From positions 1-39,282 of the forward strand of contig URJM01000013.1 of assembly GCA_900548225.1 (NCBI GenBank): a stretch of 39,282 nucleotides of DNA, in the 5' to 3' direction. This DNA comes from an uncultured bacterium (lineage in GTDB: Bacteria > Verrucomicrobiota > Lentisphaeria > Oligosphaerales > Oligosphaeraceae). The stretch's first letter is position 1. Every line of letters begins with the position of its first letter. A model generated the notes under the pieces. That model saw only the letters and a program-made list of their open reading frames with translations, ran no database searches and was not told where the DNA came from. This document shows positions 1 to 8,097 of the stretch, piece after piece. A program made the translations under genes and the position numbers.

Positions 1-10
1 TTCACCTCAG

Positions 11-42
11 GGTGCGTTTACTCCTGCGAAGGTGCGTTTACT
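11..42. repeat. Two copies of a 12-bp direct repeat with 20-bp period
   Basis: The sequence GGTGCGTTTACT occurs at 11-22 and again at 31-42, just beyond the 3' end of the AsmA/TamB-like gene, which stops at 55. The pair lies at the window edge, so more units could lie to the left. No hairpin or T-run marks it as a terminator, and no function is evident. Confidence 0.5.
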
Positions 43-54
43 TTTTCAAGTTTC

Positions 55-3000
55 CTATTTGAAGAGCTTTCTGAGCGCGGAGCGCAGTCTCCACTCGTGG
101 TCTTGCGGGGTTCCTGTCAATTCCGCGTTGAATGCCCATGAGATTGGCCTGAGGAGCCATGAGATAATGCTGACGGACTTAAGGAGTTTGCCTGAGACCT
201 CGAAGTACATCTGGTTTGTGTCGAGTCTGTACTCCCCGTTTCCATTGAGTGCGATGAATGAGCCGTCGGTTCGGATGTCCCGGAATACGATTGAATTTCC
301 GTGGCACTCGAAATTTGTGTCCAGGGTCGAGATTTTTCCGAGGGAGGCGATTTTGTCCTTTGAGAAGAAATTGAATGTTCCTCCGGCGATGATTTTTCCG
401 AGCGTGGTGAGCGTGGGAACCCTCCAGAGGTCCATGTCATAGAGATTCAGCTTTCCGCTTCCTTCGACGTGCAGCGGTTTTCCGGCCCATCCGTGGAGCA
501 GGAAGAAGTGTCCGTCCACGTCGGTTTTTCCTGGAAGGTCCTCTGTCTCGTACTTTTTGACATCCGGGGTTTCGTCGACGAGTTTTCCCTTTGCGAGTTG
601 CAGTAGGTGTGCCAGCGGGATTTCCTTTGCGACTGCCAGGAACTCGCTTTGATTGAGATTGATGTTATATGATCCCGTGGTGGCGATTTTTCCCCCGAAG
701 AGTTCCGCCTGTGGGATGTCCCACGAGAATCTTGCGTTTGACGACTTCCAGTTTCCGTTGATATTTTGGATTTCCAGTTTTCTATATTTGATGGACTTGC
801 TTTCGATGGTTCCCTGCATTGCCAGTGAGAGCGTCGTGCCGCTGTGGAATGCCCCCTCGCACGTGAACCTTGCATCCGGCGGCAGGTCGAATTCGTCCAG
901 GTGTCCTTTGATTCCAGGGAAGATTCTCTTCAGCAGTTCCAGGATATGGATGTTTCCTTCTCCCTTTTCGCAATGGAAGACTCCTGCGATTCCGTTTTTG
1001 AATCCCATTGTCAGCCTTCCCGTGAGCGACTCCTCCTCTCCGTCTGCCTCGGTGACCTTGATATTAGTCAGGAGGAGTCTGTCCTCGTTTGGGAGTTCCA
1101 GCCTGATGTCAGCGGAGATTCGTTCCATGGGGAGTCCCGAGTATGCGAAGTCCTTTTGGCTGAACCTTCCCTCCATCGTGAATGTCCATTCCCCGTCCGG
1201 GAGGTCCTTGTATTCCAGGGAGTCCGCGATGATTTCGGATGAGAACCCCTCTGCCGGCTGGAACTCCTTCCAGATGTCCCTGTATACTGCGATTGCCTCG
1301 TCGGAGTAGATGAGTTCCGCGAATGCCAGCGGCGGTCCGTGGATGGCGATCTTCTCGAAATTCAGCCGCAGGGGGCTGTATTGGATTTTGAGATTTCCCG
1401 AGAGAGTCCCCTTCTTGTTGGCCAGGATTCCGTTGAGCGAATTGAATTCGACGTGCCTTTTATCGATGACGACATTTGCGGAGACGGAGGAGAAGTCGGT
1501 TTTGAGGAGCCTTGTCTCCCCAGTGTCGAAGTGTCCGGTGATTGTCCAGTCGTTTGTATCCCAGTCCCAGGAGTCCTTTGGCGCGTGCCATCGGTATTCC
1601 GGCATTTGGAATGTGAGCATGGAGGGTTTGTCAGAGACGAACCACGTCAGCGGGAAGTCCTTTCCGAGCTGGCATGGTCTTTCCAGGACCCTGAAGACGA
1701 GTTCTGGCAGGAACGAGCATTTTCCGTTGTTGATGGCGATGGTTTCGAAGTCCGGGTCCAGGATGATTTCCGCATTTGCCTCGAGGGCGGTCCTGCTTCC
1801 GATTCTGACGCATGGCCTGACTGCGATGGTCAAGTTGCCATTGGATTCCGGGAATGAGGTTTCCGCGTGGATTTTCAGGAGATTTGGCTCCTCGTCTGAG
1901 ATTGCGGCCTCTGCGTCGAGATTGAGCTTCAGGTCGGAGAGCGTGAGCTTCATCGCCAGATTCTGGAGAGGCAGCTTTGCCAGGGCGCTTTGTTTCTGTG
2001 AGACGAGGAGTGCGGCGTGCCACTTGCGCCACTCCTTTATGGGGGAGGGGGCGAGGGAGGCCTTGAACTCTGCGTTTGTGAAGGCATCGAAGGGCGTGTT
2101 GCGGCTGGAAATCACCCCGAGGCCGCGAAGGGTGCTTCCCAGGTCGACAGTGCCTGAAAGATTGCCCTTGACCATGGAGTCGGCAAGTGAAAGAGTCATT
2201 TCTCCGGAGATGGAGTGTCCGGAGTTTTCGCCAAGGCCCACGGAGACTCCTTCGAGGCGCAGGAGCCCGTCCTTGAGGGCGAAGCGCCCGCGTGCATTGC
2301 GCAGCTTCAGTTGTTCGACCGTGATTCCGGGGCAGGAGAAATCCATTGTCGGCGAGAAGGCCGCGGGGTCCAGGGGGCATTCGGGAAGTACTCCCTGGAA
2401 GGCGAGGGGGCTTGTGAACTTCAGGAATTGGGGGAGGGTCTCCTGTGGAAGCATAAGGAGCCGCAGGAGGGTCTGGGGCATCAGCTCCCCCGTGGCGCGT
2501 GCCGCGACCATTCCTGCGTCAAAGTCCATCCGGGCCTCGATGTCCACCATCTCGTTTGGATTGTATAATATATGTAACTTATTGATTTTCAACAAGTTAT
2601 GACTAAATGAGAACCTGATGCGTGCGGAGGAGACCGCCCTGCCTTTGATGACTGCGTCGACGATTCCCCCTTCTCCTGCGATTTCGAGAGATTCCGGGAA
2701 GGATGCGTTTCCGGCGACATTGACCTTTATGTATGCCTCTCCCGCGCTGTCGGTCACCATGTCGATTTCATCGAGGATATCCCCGATCAGGTTGCGTGGG
2801 ATGGTTGTTGGAGTCGGGCGTGTTTCCGGCATCTGGCCTTGTCCGTCGGCGTATTCCCGTGCCTCCGTTTCGTTGGGTTCTGTGTCCTTTGTGTCGGGGG
2901 GTGTCGTATCGCGGTCTTGTCGTGGTGGCTCCTTGTCGTCCAGTGTAGCGACGACAGAGACGGGGACTCCCTGGAGGATTCCGTCGATGTCGACGATTGT

Positions 3001-3450
3001 CTTGTTTTTCAGGGTAGTCTGGAGTTTTCCCTGGATTTTCTGGAGCGAGATTTTGACAGGGCTCTCCTCGTTATCCTGGGGCGTGACATTGAGGCATGCC
3101 TCTCCCCGTGTGACCCTGAGTTCCCTCATGACGAACTTTCCCCGGAGGAGGCTTGCGGGTCTGAGGTGGAGTTCTGCGCAGGGGGTGTTGAAGCAGACGG
3201 TTCCGAGGTCGGTGTAGACTTCGATTTGGATCTCCGCCAGTTCAAGTCCTGTGAATATGTTTCCCCTGATTGCCGAGATGGTGCAGGTGCCGTTTTGCTG
3301 GACGAATCCGTTTGCGATTGCCTCCCTGAACCAGCGCGGGTATCCGAAGACCGTGGGGAGAAGGACAACCGCCACTATGACAATTGCGGCCAGTAGAGCC
3401 AGCGTGGCGGTTGTCCATTTGAGGATTGTTTTCCAGCGTATTTTCTTCAT
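55..3450 (-). CDS. AsmA/TamB-like envelope protein (1131 aa)
   Basis: This is a very long, beta-rich protein with one N-terminal membrane anchor (about residues 8-33, after a basic MKKIRWK start) and no other membrane segment, so the bulk should sit in the periplasm. The last 150 residues, with the stretch GSGKLNLYDMDLWRVPTL followed by a glycine/asparagine-rich end, resemble the AsmA-like C-terminal region of the AsmA/YhdP/TamB superfamily. Members form long grooves that carry phospholipid between inner and outer membrane; that role is inferred here. A charged, low-complexity Asp/Glu/Pro/Thr stretch lies near residues 170-215. It is the last gene of the minus-strand run, 83 bp after the small repeat protein. 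No Shine-Dalgarno precedes the ATG at 3450, but the start gives a clean signal anchor. A short AT-rich codon island lies at 2555-2611. Confidence 0.8.
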   Translation of the reverse strand: MKKIRWKTILKWTTATLALLAAIVIVAVVLLPTVFGYPRWFREAIANGFVQQNGTCTISAIRGNIFTGLELAEIQIEVYTDLGTVCFNTPCAELHLRPASLLRGKFVMRELRVTRGEACLNVTPQDNEESPVKISLQKIQGKLQTTLKNKTIVDIDGILQGVPVSVVATLDDKEPPRQDRDTTPPDTKDTEPNETEAREYADGQGQMPETRPTPTTIPRNLIGDILDEIDMVTDSAGEAYIKVNVAGNASFPESLEIAGEGGIVDAVIKGRAVSSARIRFSFSHNLLKINKLHILYNPNEMVDIEARMDFDAGMVAARATGELMPQTLLRLLMLPQETLPQFLKFTSPLAFQGVLPECPLDPAAFSPTMDFSCPGITVEQLKLRNARGRFALKDGLLRLEGVSVGLGENSGHSISGEMTLSLADSMVKGNLSGTVDLGSTLRGLGVISSRNTPFDAFTNAEFKASLAPSPIKEWRKWHAALLVSQKQSALAKLPLQNLAMKLTLSDLKLNLDAEAAISDEEPNLLKIHAETSFPESNGNLTIAVRPCVRIGSRTALEANAEIILDPDFETIAINNGKCSFLPELVFRVLERPCQLGKDFPLTWFVSDKPSMLTFQMPEYRWHAPKDSWDWDTNDWTITGHFDTGETRLLKTDFSSVSANVVIDKRHVEFNSLNGILANKKGTLSGNLKIQYSPLRLNFEKIAIHGPPLAFAELIYSDEAIAVYRDIWKEFQPAEGFSSEIIADSLEYKDLPDGEWTFTMEGRFSQKDFAYSGLPMERISADIRLELPNEDRLLLTNIKVTEADGEEESLTGRLTMGFKNGIAGVFHCEKGEGNIHILELLKRIFPGIKGHLDEFDLPPDARFTCEGAFHSGTTLSLAMQGTIESKSIKYRKLEIQNINGNWKSSNARFSWDIPQAELFGGKIATTGSYNINLNQSEFLAVAKEIPLAHLLQLAKGKLVDETPDVKKYETEDLPGKTDVDGHFFLLHGWAGKPLHVEGSGKLNLYDMDLWRVPTLTTLGKIIAGGTFNFFSKDKIASLGKISTLDTNFECHGNSIVFRDIRTDGSFIALNGNGEYRLDTNQMYFEVSGKLLKSVSIISWLLRPISWAFNAELTGTPQDHEWRLRSALRKLFK

Positions 3451-3533
3451 CGGCAGTGTTCTGTCGTGGCGTCCTCTCTTTCAGAGTGTTCTTGTCGTAA
3501 TATTTGCCTGGTGTAGGTGGAGGGCGTTGCGTG

Positions 3534-4007
3534 TTATTTGTTGATGAACCTCCATCCTTCGGCTGCAGGGGATCGGCTGCCGTTGGAGGACTGTCCTGCG
3601 GAGCGTCCATGTCCGTCGTAGTACCTGGTAGTTCCGCCTCTGTCCGTGGTGGACTGTCCTGCGGAGCGTCCATTGCTGTCGTAGTATCTTGTTGTTCCGC
3701 TGCTGTCGGTTGTCGCCCGTCCTTTTGAGCGTCCGTTTCCGTCGTAGTACCTTGTGTTTCCGTGGCTGTCGGTGTGTGAGGTTCCTGCGGAGCGTCCGTT
3801 TTCGTCGTAGTATCTTGTTGTTCCGCTGCTGTCGGTGTAAGACCGTCCGATTGACCTTCCGTTGCTGTCGTAGTAGCGTGCGTTTCCGTTCGAGTCGATT
3901 TCAGTCCGTCCGGTGGAGCGTCCGCTGCTGTCGTAGTGCCGGATAGTCTTTGCGGAGAGGGTGGTGGCCAGAATCGCCATAACCAAGAGAGCCGTCATTC
4001 TTCCCAT
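3534..4007 (-). CDS. Secreted protein of 21-residue YYDxNGRS repeats (157 aa)
   Basis: I do not recognise a named family. Residues 1-19 look like a signal peptide (MGRMTALLVMAILATTLSA). The rest is almost entirely a repeat of about 21 residues, consensus YYDSNGRSxGxSxTDSSGTT, in roughly six copies, encoded by 63-bp DNA repeats. The units differ in DNA as well as protein, so this is an established array rather than a very recent expansion. A strong AGGAGG lies 9 nt before the ATG at 4007 and fixes the start. The protein has no cysteine in the mature part and is rich in Gly, Ser, Thr, Arg and Tyr. The repeat faintly recalls YD/RHS-like or YwqK-like short beta repeats, but without their spacing. 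A periplasmic or surface-exposed beta structure is the most that can be inferred. It sits between argD and the AsmA/TamB-like gene. Confidence 0.75.
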   Translation of the reverse strand: MGRMTALLVMAILATTLSAKTIRHYDSSGRSTGRTEIDSNGNARYYDSNGRSIGRSYTDSSGTTRYYDENGRSAGTSHTDSHGNTRYYDGNGRSKGRATTDSSGTTRYYDSNGRSAGQSTTDRGGTTRYYDGHGRSAGQSSNGSRSPAAEGWRFINK

Positions 4008-4048
4008 ATCATTGTCCCTCCTATTCCTTTGGGTGTTGTATTGTTTTT

Positions 4049-5236
4049 TCAGGGGATTGCCTGGTCAAGTATTTCGATTGCGAGGTCGAGTTCCTCGTCC
4101 GTGAGCTTCAGCGAGGGCAGGAGTCTCATTACCCCTTTTCCCGCGGTGAGGACGAGCAGCCCCTTTTCGCGGCATGCCGCTACTGCGTCCTTGAGCGCGT
4201 CCCCCAGTTCGATTCCGACGAGCAAGCCCATTCCCCGGATGTCGCGCATTGCGGGATGTCTTTCCTTGAGTCCCTCGAGTTTTCGGAAGAGCTTTTCCGA
4301 CTGCCGTTCCACGTTCTTGAGGACTTCCTCCTCCTCGAAGACATTCATGACCGCGAGTCCTGCGGCCGCTGCCAGTGGATTGCCGCCGAAGGTTGAGCCG
4401 TGGGTGATTCCGGGCTTGAAGAGCGCCGCCAGTTCATCGGTCACCTGGAAACACGCCAGCGGGATTCCGTTGCCGATGGCCTTTGCCGTCGAGAATGCGT
4501 CGGGAGTGATTCCGAAGTGCTGGTATGCGAAGAGCTTTCCTGTGCGTCCCATGCCCGTCTGGACCTCGTCCAGGAGGAGCAGCAGATTCCTTTCATCGCA
4601 GAGCTTTCGGAGTCCAGTCATGAAATCCCGTGTTGCGGGGAAGACCCCTCCTTCCGCCTGGACAGGTTCCAGGAGGATTGCGCAGGTCTGGTCTGTGACT
4701 GCGGCGCGGACTGCGTCGAGGTTGTTGTATTCCACGGTTGTGAATCCTGGCATGTCCGGGCTCATGCCCTCCCGGAAGATTGGCTGCCCTGTTGCCGCGA
4801 GCGTGGCGAGGGTTCTTCCGTGGAATGAGGAGGAGAATACGACTATGTGGTTTCTGCCTCCGTGTGCGGAGCCCCAGAGGCGTGCCGCCTTGATCATGCC
4901 TTCGTTGGCTTCGGCTCCTGAGTTGGCGAAGAAGACCTTGCCGCCGAATGCGCCCTGGGAGAGCTTTCGCGCCAGTCGCGGCGTGTTGCGGTTGCAGAAG
5001 AGGTTGGAGCAGTGCATGAGCTCCGCCGCCTGGTTGGCGATTGCCAGGGAGACGGCTGGATGGCAGTGGCCGAGGCTGCAGACGCTGATGCCGGTGGTGA
5101 AGTCAAGATAACGGCGGCCTTCGATGTCCCAGAGCCAGGAGCCATTGCCGCGCACCATGATGGGCGAGGTGAAGTTGTAGGCCGGAACCATGTATTCGCT
5201 GTAGAGCGAACGGATTTCTTCTGCTTCGGGAGACAT
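4049..5236 (-). CDS. argD: Acetylornithine/ornithine-type aminotransferase, ArgD family
   Basis: This is a class-III PLP-dependent aminotransferase of 395 residues, the normal length for ArgD. It would transfer an amino group between N-acetylornithine (or succinyl-diaminopimelate) and 2-oxoglutarate in arginine/lysine synthesis. Visible motifs are the PLP phosphate-binding NSGAEANEG (about 105-113), the SFHGRT segment (137-142), the cofactor-contacting LLDEVQTGMGRTG (221-233) and the Schiff-base lysine in STAKAIGNGIP (Lys252). The open frame runs on upstream to 5914, but that part is antisense-like noise over fabI. The ATG at 5236 (MSPEAEEIRS) begins family-like sequence and leaves a 50-bp gap to fabI. 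No arginine genes are adjacent, so substrate choice between argD, astC and rocD types rests on similarity alone. Confidence 0.9.
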   Translation of the reverse strand: MSPEAEEIRSLYSEYMVPAYNFTSPIMVRGNGSWLWDIEGRRYLDFTTGISVCSLGHCHPAVSLAIANQAAELMHCSNLFCNRNTPRLARKLSQGAFGGKVFFANSGAEANEGMIKAARLWGSAHGGRNHIVVFSSSFHGRTLATLAATGQPIFREGMSPDMPGFTTVEYNNLDAVRAAVTDQTCAILLEPVQAEGGVFPATRDFMTGLRKLCDERNLLLLLDEVQTGMGRTGKLFAYQHFGITPDAFSTAKAIGNGIPLACFQVTDELAALFKPGITHGSTFGGNPLAAAAGLAVMNVFEEEEVLKNVERQSEKLFRKLEGLKERHPAMRDIRGMGLLVGIELGDALKDAVAACREKGLLVLTAGKGVMRLLPSLKLTDEELDLAIEILDQAIP

Positions 5237-5286
5237 TTGAGTTTGGCGCGTCGCCGGCGGCTGTGCCGTGCGGGGCGCGGCTGGAT

Positions 5287-6102
5287 TCAGAGTTGTTGGG
5301 TGTGGATTATATCCGAGTCGAAGTAGTTGCAGGACATTCCCGCGTCCACGACGATTGTCTGTGCATTGATTCCGCTGGAGCGTGGGCTGAGCAGGAATGC
5401 CGCGACATTTGCGGCCTCGGATGTTTCCAGCGCCTGGTGCCGCAGCGTTGCCTTTTCGGCGAAGAGATATGCGTCGATGTATCCGGGGATTCCTGCGGAC
5501 GCGCTGGTCTTCAGGGGGCTTGCCCCGACTGCGTTGACCCTGATGTGCGGGGAGACCTGCGAGGTCAGGGACTTTGCGAGGAAGACGACGCTGGAGTCCA
5601 GGGCGGCCTTGACCGGCCCCATGTAGCCGTAGCTTTCGGCCGCCATCTTCGTCGACGAGATGGAGAGGGTGACAATCGAGGCGTTTTCCGCCAGGTTTGC
5701 CTTGAGCGCGTTGCAGAGTGCGGCCAGGGAGAAGCAGGATATGTCCATCGCCTGCAGGAAGTCCCGTTTTTTCACCTCGTGGAATGGCCTGACTCCTTCG
5801 GAGTAGTTTGCGAATGCGATGGAGTGGAGGATTCCGTCGAAGACAAGGGAGTTTTCGGCGGCCCACGGGGCTAGTCCCTCCACCTGTGCCTCGTCCTCTA
5901 CGTCGCAGACGCATGTTTCTGCGTTTTCTTTCCCGAGCAGCGCCAGGTTCCTGTCGCGCAGTTCAGGGCTTCTGAAGAGGAAGACGAGCCGCGCCCCGGC
6001 TTCCTCCAGGACCTTTGCGACGCTCCAGGCGATGCTTCTTCGGTTTGCGACGCCCGTGATTAGGATTGTCTTGTCGCGGAGTTGGAGGAAGTCTGTTTCC
6101 AT
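5287..6102 (-). CDS. fabI: Enoyl-[acyl-carrier-protein] reductase (NADH), FabI type
   Basis: This short-chain dehydrogenase of 271 residues would catalyse the last reduction of each fatty-acid elongation round. The N-terminal GVANRRSIAWSVAK (17-30) is the FabI-type dinucleotide-binding loop in place of the GxxxGxG of ordinary SDRs. The catalytic Tyr-x6-Lys pair is Tyr158/Lys165 in SYGYMGPVKAAL. The second active-site tyrosine that Escherichia coli FabI has ten residues earlier aligns with an isoleucine (TLSISSTKM). This variant may belong to a FabI subgroup, and its triclosan response cannot be predicted. The C-terminus GINAQTIVVDAG is typical. It is 61 bp downstream of the kinase-like/BON gene and followed by argD. 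No Shine-Dalgarno is visible. Confidence 0.9.
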   Translation of the reverse strand: METDFLQLRDKTILITGVANRRSIAWSVAKVLEEAGARLVFLFRSPELRDRNLALLGKENAETCVCDVEDEAQVEGLAPWAAENSLVFDGILHSIAFANYSEGVRPFHEVKKRDFLQAMDISCFSLAALCNALKANLAENASIVTLSISSTKMAAESYGYMGPVKAALDSSVVFLAKSLTSQVSPHIRVNAVGASPLKTSASAGIPGYIDAYLFAEKATLRHQALETSEAANVAAFLLSPRSSGINAQTIVVDAGMSCNYFDSDIIHTQQL

Positions 6103-6163
6103 GTAGGGGAGTGGGATGCCGCGCGAGATGCGTGGCTCTGGCGCGGCGTGTGTCTCGCGTGGC

Positions 6164-6997
6164 CTAGAGCCTTGGCGACTGGTGTGTCATCTCCATTGAG
6201 ACGCGGATTTTGTTGGTGACCCCCGTGACTCCCGGGACCGCCTTTGCGGTCTCGACTGCCCTGTGGGCGGCGGCGAAGGTGGTCGTCGCCCCGGAGAGGG
6301 TGATGTGTCCATTGTCGTCGGCGGTGACATCGAGGAATGCCAGTGAGATTTTCTGGACGACGAGGAGTGCGGTCGAGACCTTCTGCGCCAGAAGCTGGTT
6401 TGCGATGAGCTTCTTTGCCTTCGCCTCGTTTTCCTGGGTTCCCTTCAGGTCGAGCTGGGACTGGAGGAGTTCTGCGAGGTTTTCCTGGGAGATGGTGGCC
6501 GTGTTGATTGTCAGGTCGTACTTTGTCGCGTCCGCCCACTGTTCGTTGAAGTGGAAGAAGCAGAATCCGGAGCGGTCTGCGTCGCATCTCCGGACGATTC
6601 TGGATGCGGTGTCGGTATCGTATCCGTATTCCTTCTTGACCGTTTCGACTCTGAATTCGATTGGCGCGACCAGTCGGACCCTGAGGCAGTTCGGGAGATT
6701 CCCGAGCATCAGGTGCGCCCCTCTCCCGAGGATGATGACATTGCTTTCCTGGGCGACCTCGAGCATGATTGTCTTGAGGTAGAGGATGTAGAGGTCCATG
6801 TCGGAGGAGAGCGATGAGAAGAATCCGGGCTTCTTTTCGTCGTAGCGCTGGAATGTCTTCTGCGTCATGCCTGCGTCGATTAGGCGTCTTTCCAGTTCTT
6901 CCTTAGTGAGAAGAACCGCATTCAGACGTCGTGCCAGCACTTCGCCGGCCTCCGTTGTCCATACACCGTGTTCTCTTGCAATCGTAAGAATTGACAT
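6164..6997 (-). CDS. Cytidylate-kinase-like protein with C-terminal BON domain (277 aa)
   Basis: Residues 1 to about 185 match the cytidylate-kinase-like family: MSILTIAREHGVW at the start, an IILGRGAHLML segment, and the acidic end NEQWADATKYDLTINT. About residues 195-265 form a BON-like domain (SLAFLDVTADDNGHITLSG, ending in VPGVTGVTNKIRVSM). BON domains usually bind phospholipid or act in the envelope, so the fusion is unusual. The nucleotide-binding loop, normally REFGSGG in this family, reads REHGVWTTEAG here, so kinase activity is doubtful. The frame extends upstream to 7114, but AAAGGAGGG at 7007-7015 with 9-nt spacing fixes the ATG at 6997. The stop of the preceding hydrolase lies between that site and the ATG, so the two genes should be translationally coupled. 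Confidence 0.75.
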   Translation of the reverse strand: MSILTIAREHGVWTTEAGEVLARRLNAVLLTKEELERRLIDAGMTQKTFQRYDEKKPGFFSSLSSDMDLYILYLKTIMLEVAQESNVIILGRGAHLMLGNLPNCLRVRLVAPIEFRVETVKKEYGYDTDTASRIVRRCDADRSGFCFFHFNEQWADATKYDLTINTATISQENLAELLQSQLDLKGTQENEAKAKKLIANQLLAQKVSTALLVVQKISLAFLDVTADDNGHITLSGATTTFAAAHRAVETAKAVPGVTGVTNKIRVSMEMTHQSPRL

Positions 6998-7002
6998 GGT
7001 AT

Positions 7003-8025
7003 TCAGCCCTCCTTTGGTTGAACTGGTTTTTCTTGTGCCTGGGGCGTCCCACGGTGTGCCGAATTGCGCACCGTCTCCAGGATGAATTGTCTTGCCCTTG
7101 CGGCGGGCCACCACTCCTGTCCCTTTGGCGTCAGGAATCCGCAGTGTCCTCCGTCTTCCGGTGTTTCGAGATAGAAGAATTTGCTTTCCCTTGCTTCGTT
7201 TACGGGGTGGCTGTCTCCTCCCAGCAGCGGGTCGTTTTTCGGGTTTACGAGCAGTGTCGGCCTGTCGATTTGTCCGAGGTATCTTACGGCGCTGGCAGTA
7301 ACATAGTAGTCCTGTGCTCCCCGGAATCCCATTGTCCGTGCTGTGAACGACTCGTCGAACTCTGTGAAATTCCTTGCGTTAAGCGCTTCCGTCGCATCGA
7401 ATTCCGGGAAGTTTCTTGCGACCTCCTGGACTTTTTCCTTGAGTTTTTCGAGGAAGTGTTTTTCGTAGATTCCGAAGAGTGCCTTGTGGCTTGTCTGGAT
7501 TGATGCGGGTCCGTCGATAGGCGCGCAGAATCCGACTCCTCCCATGACCTCGTCCGGGATGACCTTGAGTTCCCGTCCCAGATATAGGATAATCAGGTTT
7601 GCTCCCATTGAGAATCCGCCCAGGTAGATTTTTTTGTATCCGCACCTGATTGCGTGCATGACCACCTGGTGCAGGTCGTCTGTCGAGTTGTTGCAAGTGA
7701 ACCTCAGCGTCCTGTTTTCGACTTTTCCCGTGCCCCTGTAGTTCCATGCGAGGCAGTCTATTCCCGCCTTCCGGAATGCATGTACCATGCTGAGGCAGTA
7801 GTGCCTATGCGTATTTCCGCAGAGTCCGTGGCAGATTACCATCAGTTCGTCTGTCGGCTTGTCGCACCTTGCCCAGTCCAGGTACAGGAAGTCTCCGTCC
7901 GGCAGGTCGATTCTCTCCCGCTGGTATTCGACGTCTTCCTCCTTCAGGAAGTAGTTTGGGAAGATTGTCTCGAAGTGTGCCCCCAGATGGATTGGGGACT
8001 TGTATGTGGAGGCGATGAAAGGCAT
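7003..8025 (-). CDS. Alpha/beta hydrolase, YheT family (340 aa)
   Basis: This is a predicted serine hydrolase of the YheT/ABHD1-3-type branch. The protein opens with a family-like segment (HLGAHFETIFPNYF, residues 13-26). The oxyanion region is VICHGLCGN, the nucleophile elbow is GGFSMGAN (Ser139), the likely acid is Asp265 in NPKNDPLL, and the catalytic histidine is His294 in GGHCGFL. All three triad residues are present and correctly ordered, so it should be active, on an unknown ester or lipid substrate. There is no signal peptide. Its stop overlaps the Shine-Dalgarno region of the next gene, with only 5 nt between coding regions. It lies 72 bp after the giant transglutaminase-like gene. 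Confidence 0.85.
   Translation of the reverse strand: MPFIASTYKSPIHLGAHFETIFPNYFLKEEDVEYQRERIDLPDGDFLYLDWARCDKPTDELMVICHGLCGNTHRHYCLSMVHAFRKAGIDCLAWNYRGTGKVENRTLRFTCNNSTDDLHQVVMHAIRCGYKKIYLGGFSMGANLIILYLGRELKVIPDEVMGGVGFCAPIDGPASIQTSHKALFGIYEKHFLEKLKEKVQEVARNFPEFDATEALNARNFTEFDESFTARTMGFRGAQDYYVTASAVRYLGQIDRPTLLVNPKNDPLLGGDSHPVNEARESKFFYLETPEDGGHCGFLTPKGQEWWPAARARQFILETVRNSAHRGTPQAQEKPVQPKEG
7007..7015 (-). promoter_or_regulatory. Ribosome binding site deciding the kinase-like/BON start
   Basis: AAAGGAGGG lies within the last codons of the YheT-like gene, 9 nt before the ATG at 6997. It rules out the longer in-frame reading from 7114. Confidence 0.75.
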
Positions 8026-8097
8026 CTTTCTTGTCGGTGGTGTCGTGGGGCGGCCGTGAGGCCGTGATTACGCGTGTGCGTGCGGCGTGCTTTCGGA

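Noticed and set aside
1310..2602. Long plus-strand open frame antisense to the AsmA/TamB-like gene
   Set aside because: It is low in recognisable domains, rich in Arg/Ser as expected for a shadow of a GC-rich gene, and lies wholly within a well-supported gene on the other strand.
5237..5914. N-terminal extension of argD
   Set aside because: The extra 226 residues lie antisense-like over fabI and have no aminotransferase similarity; the normal ArgD start is at 5236.
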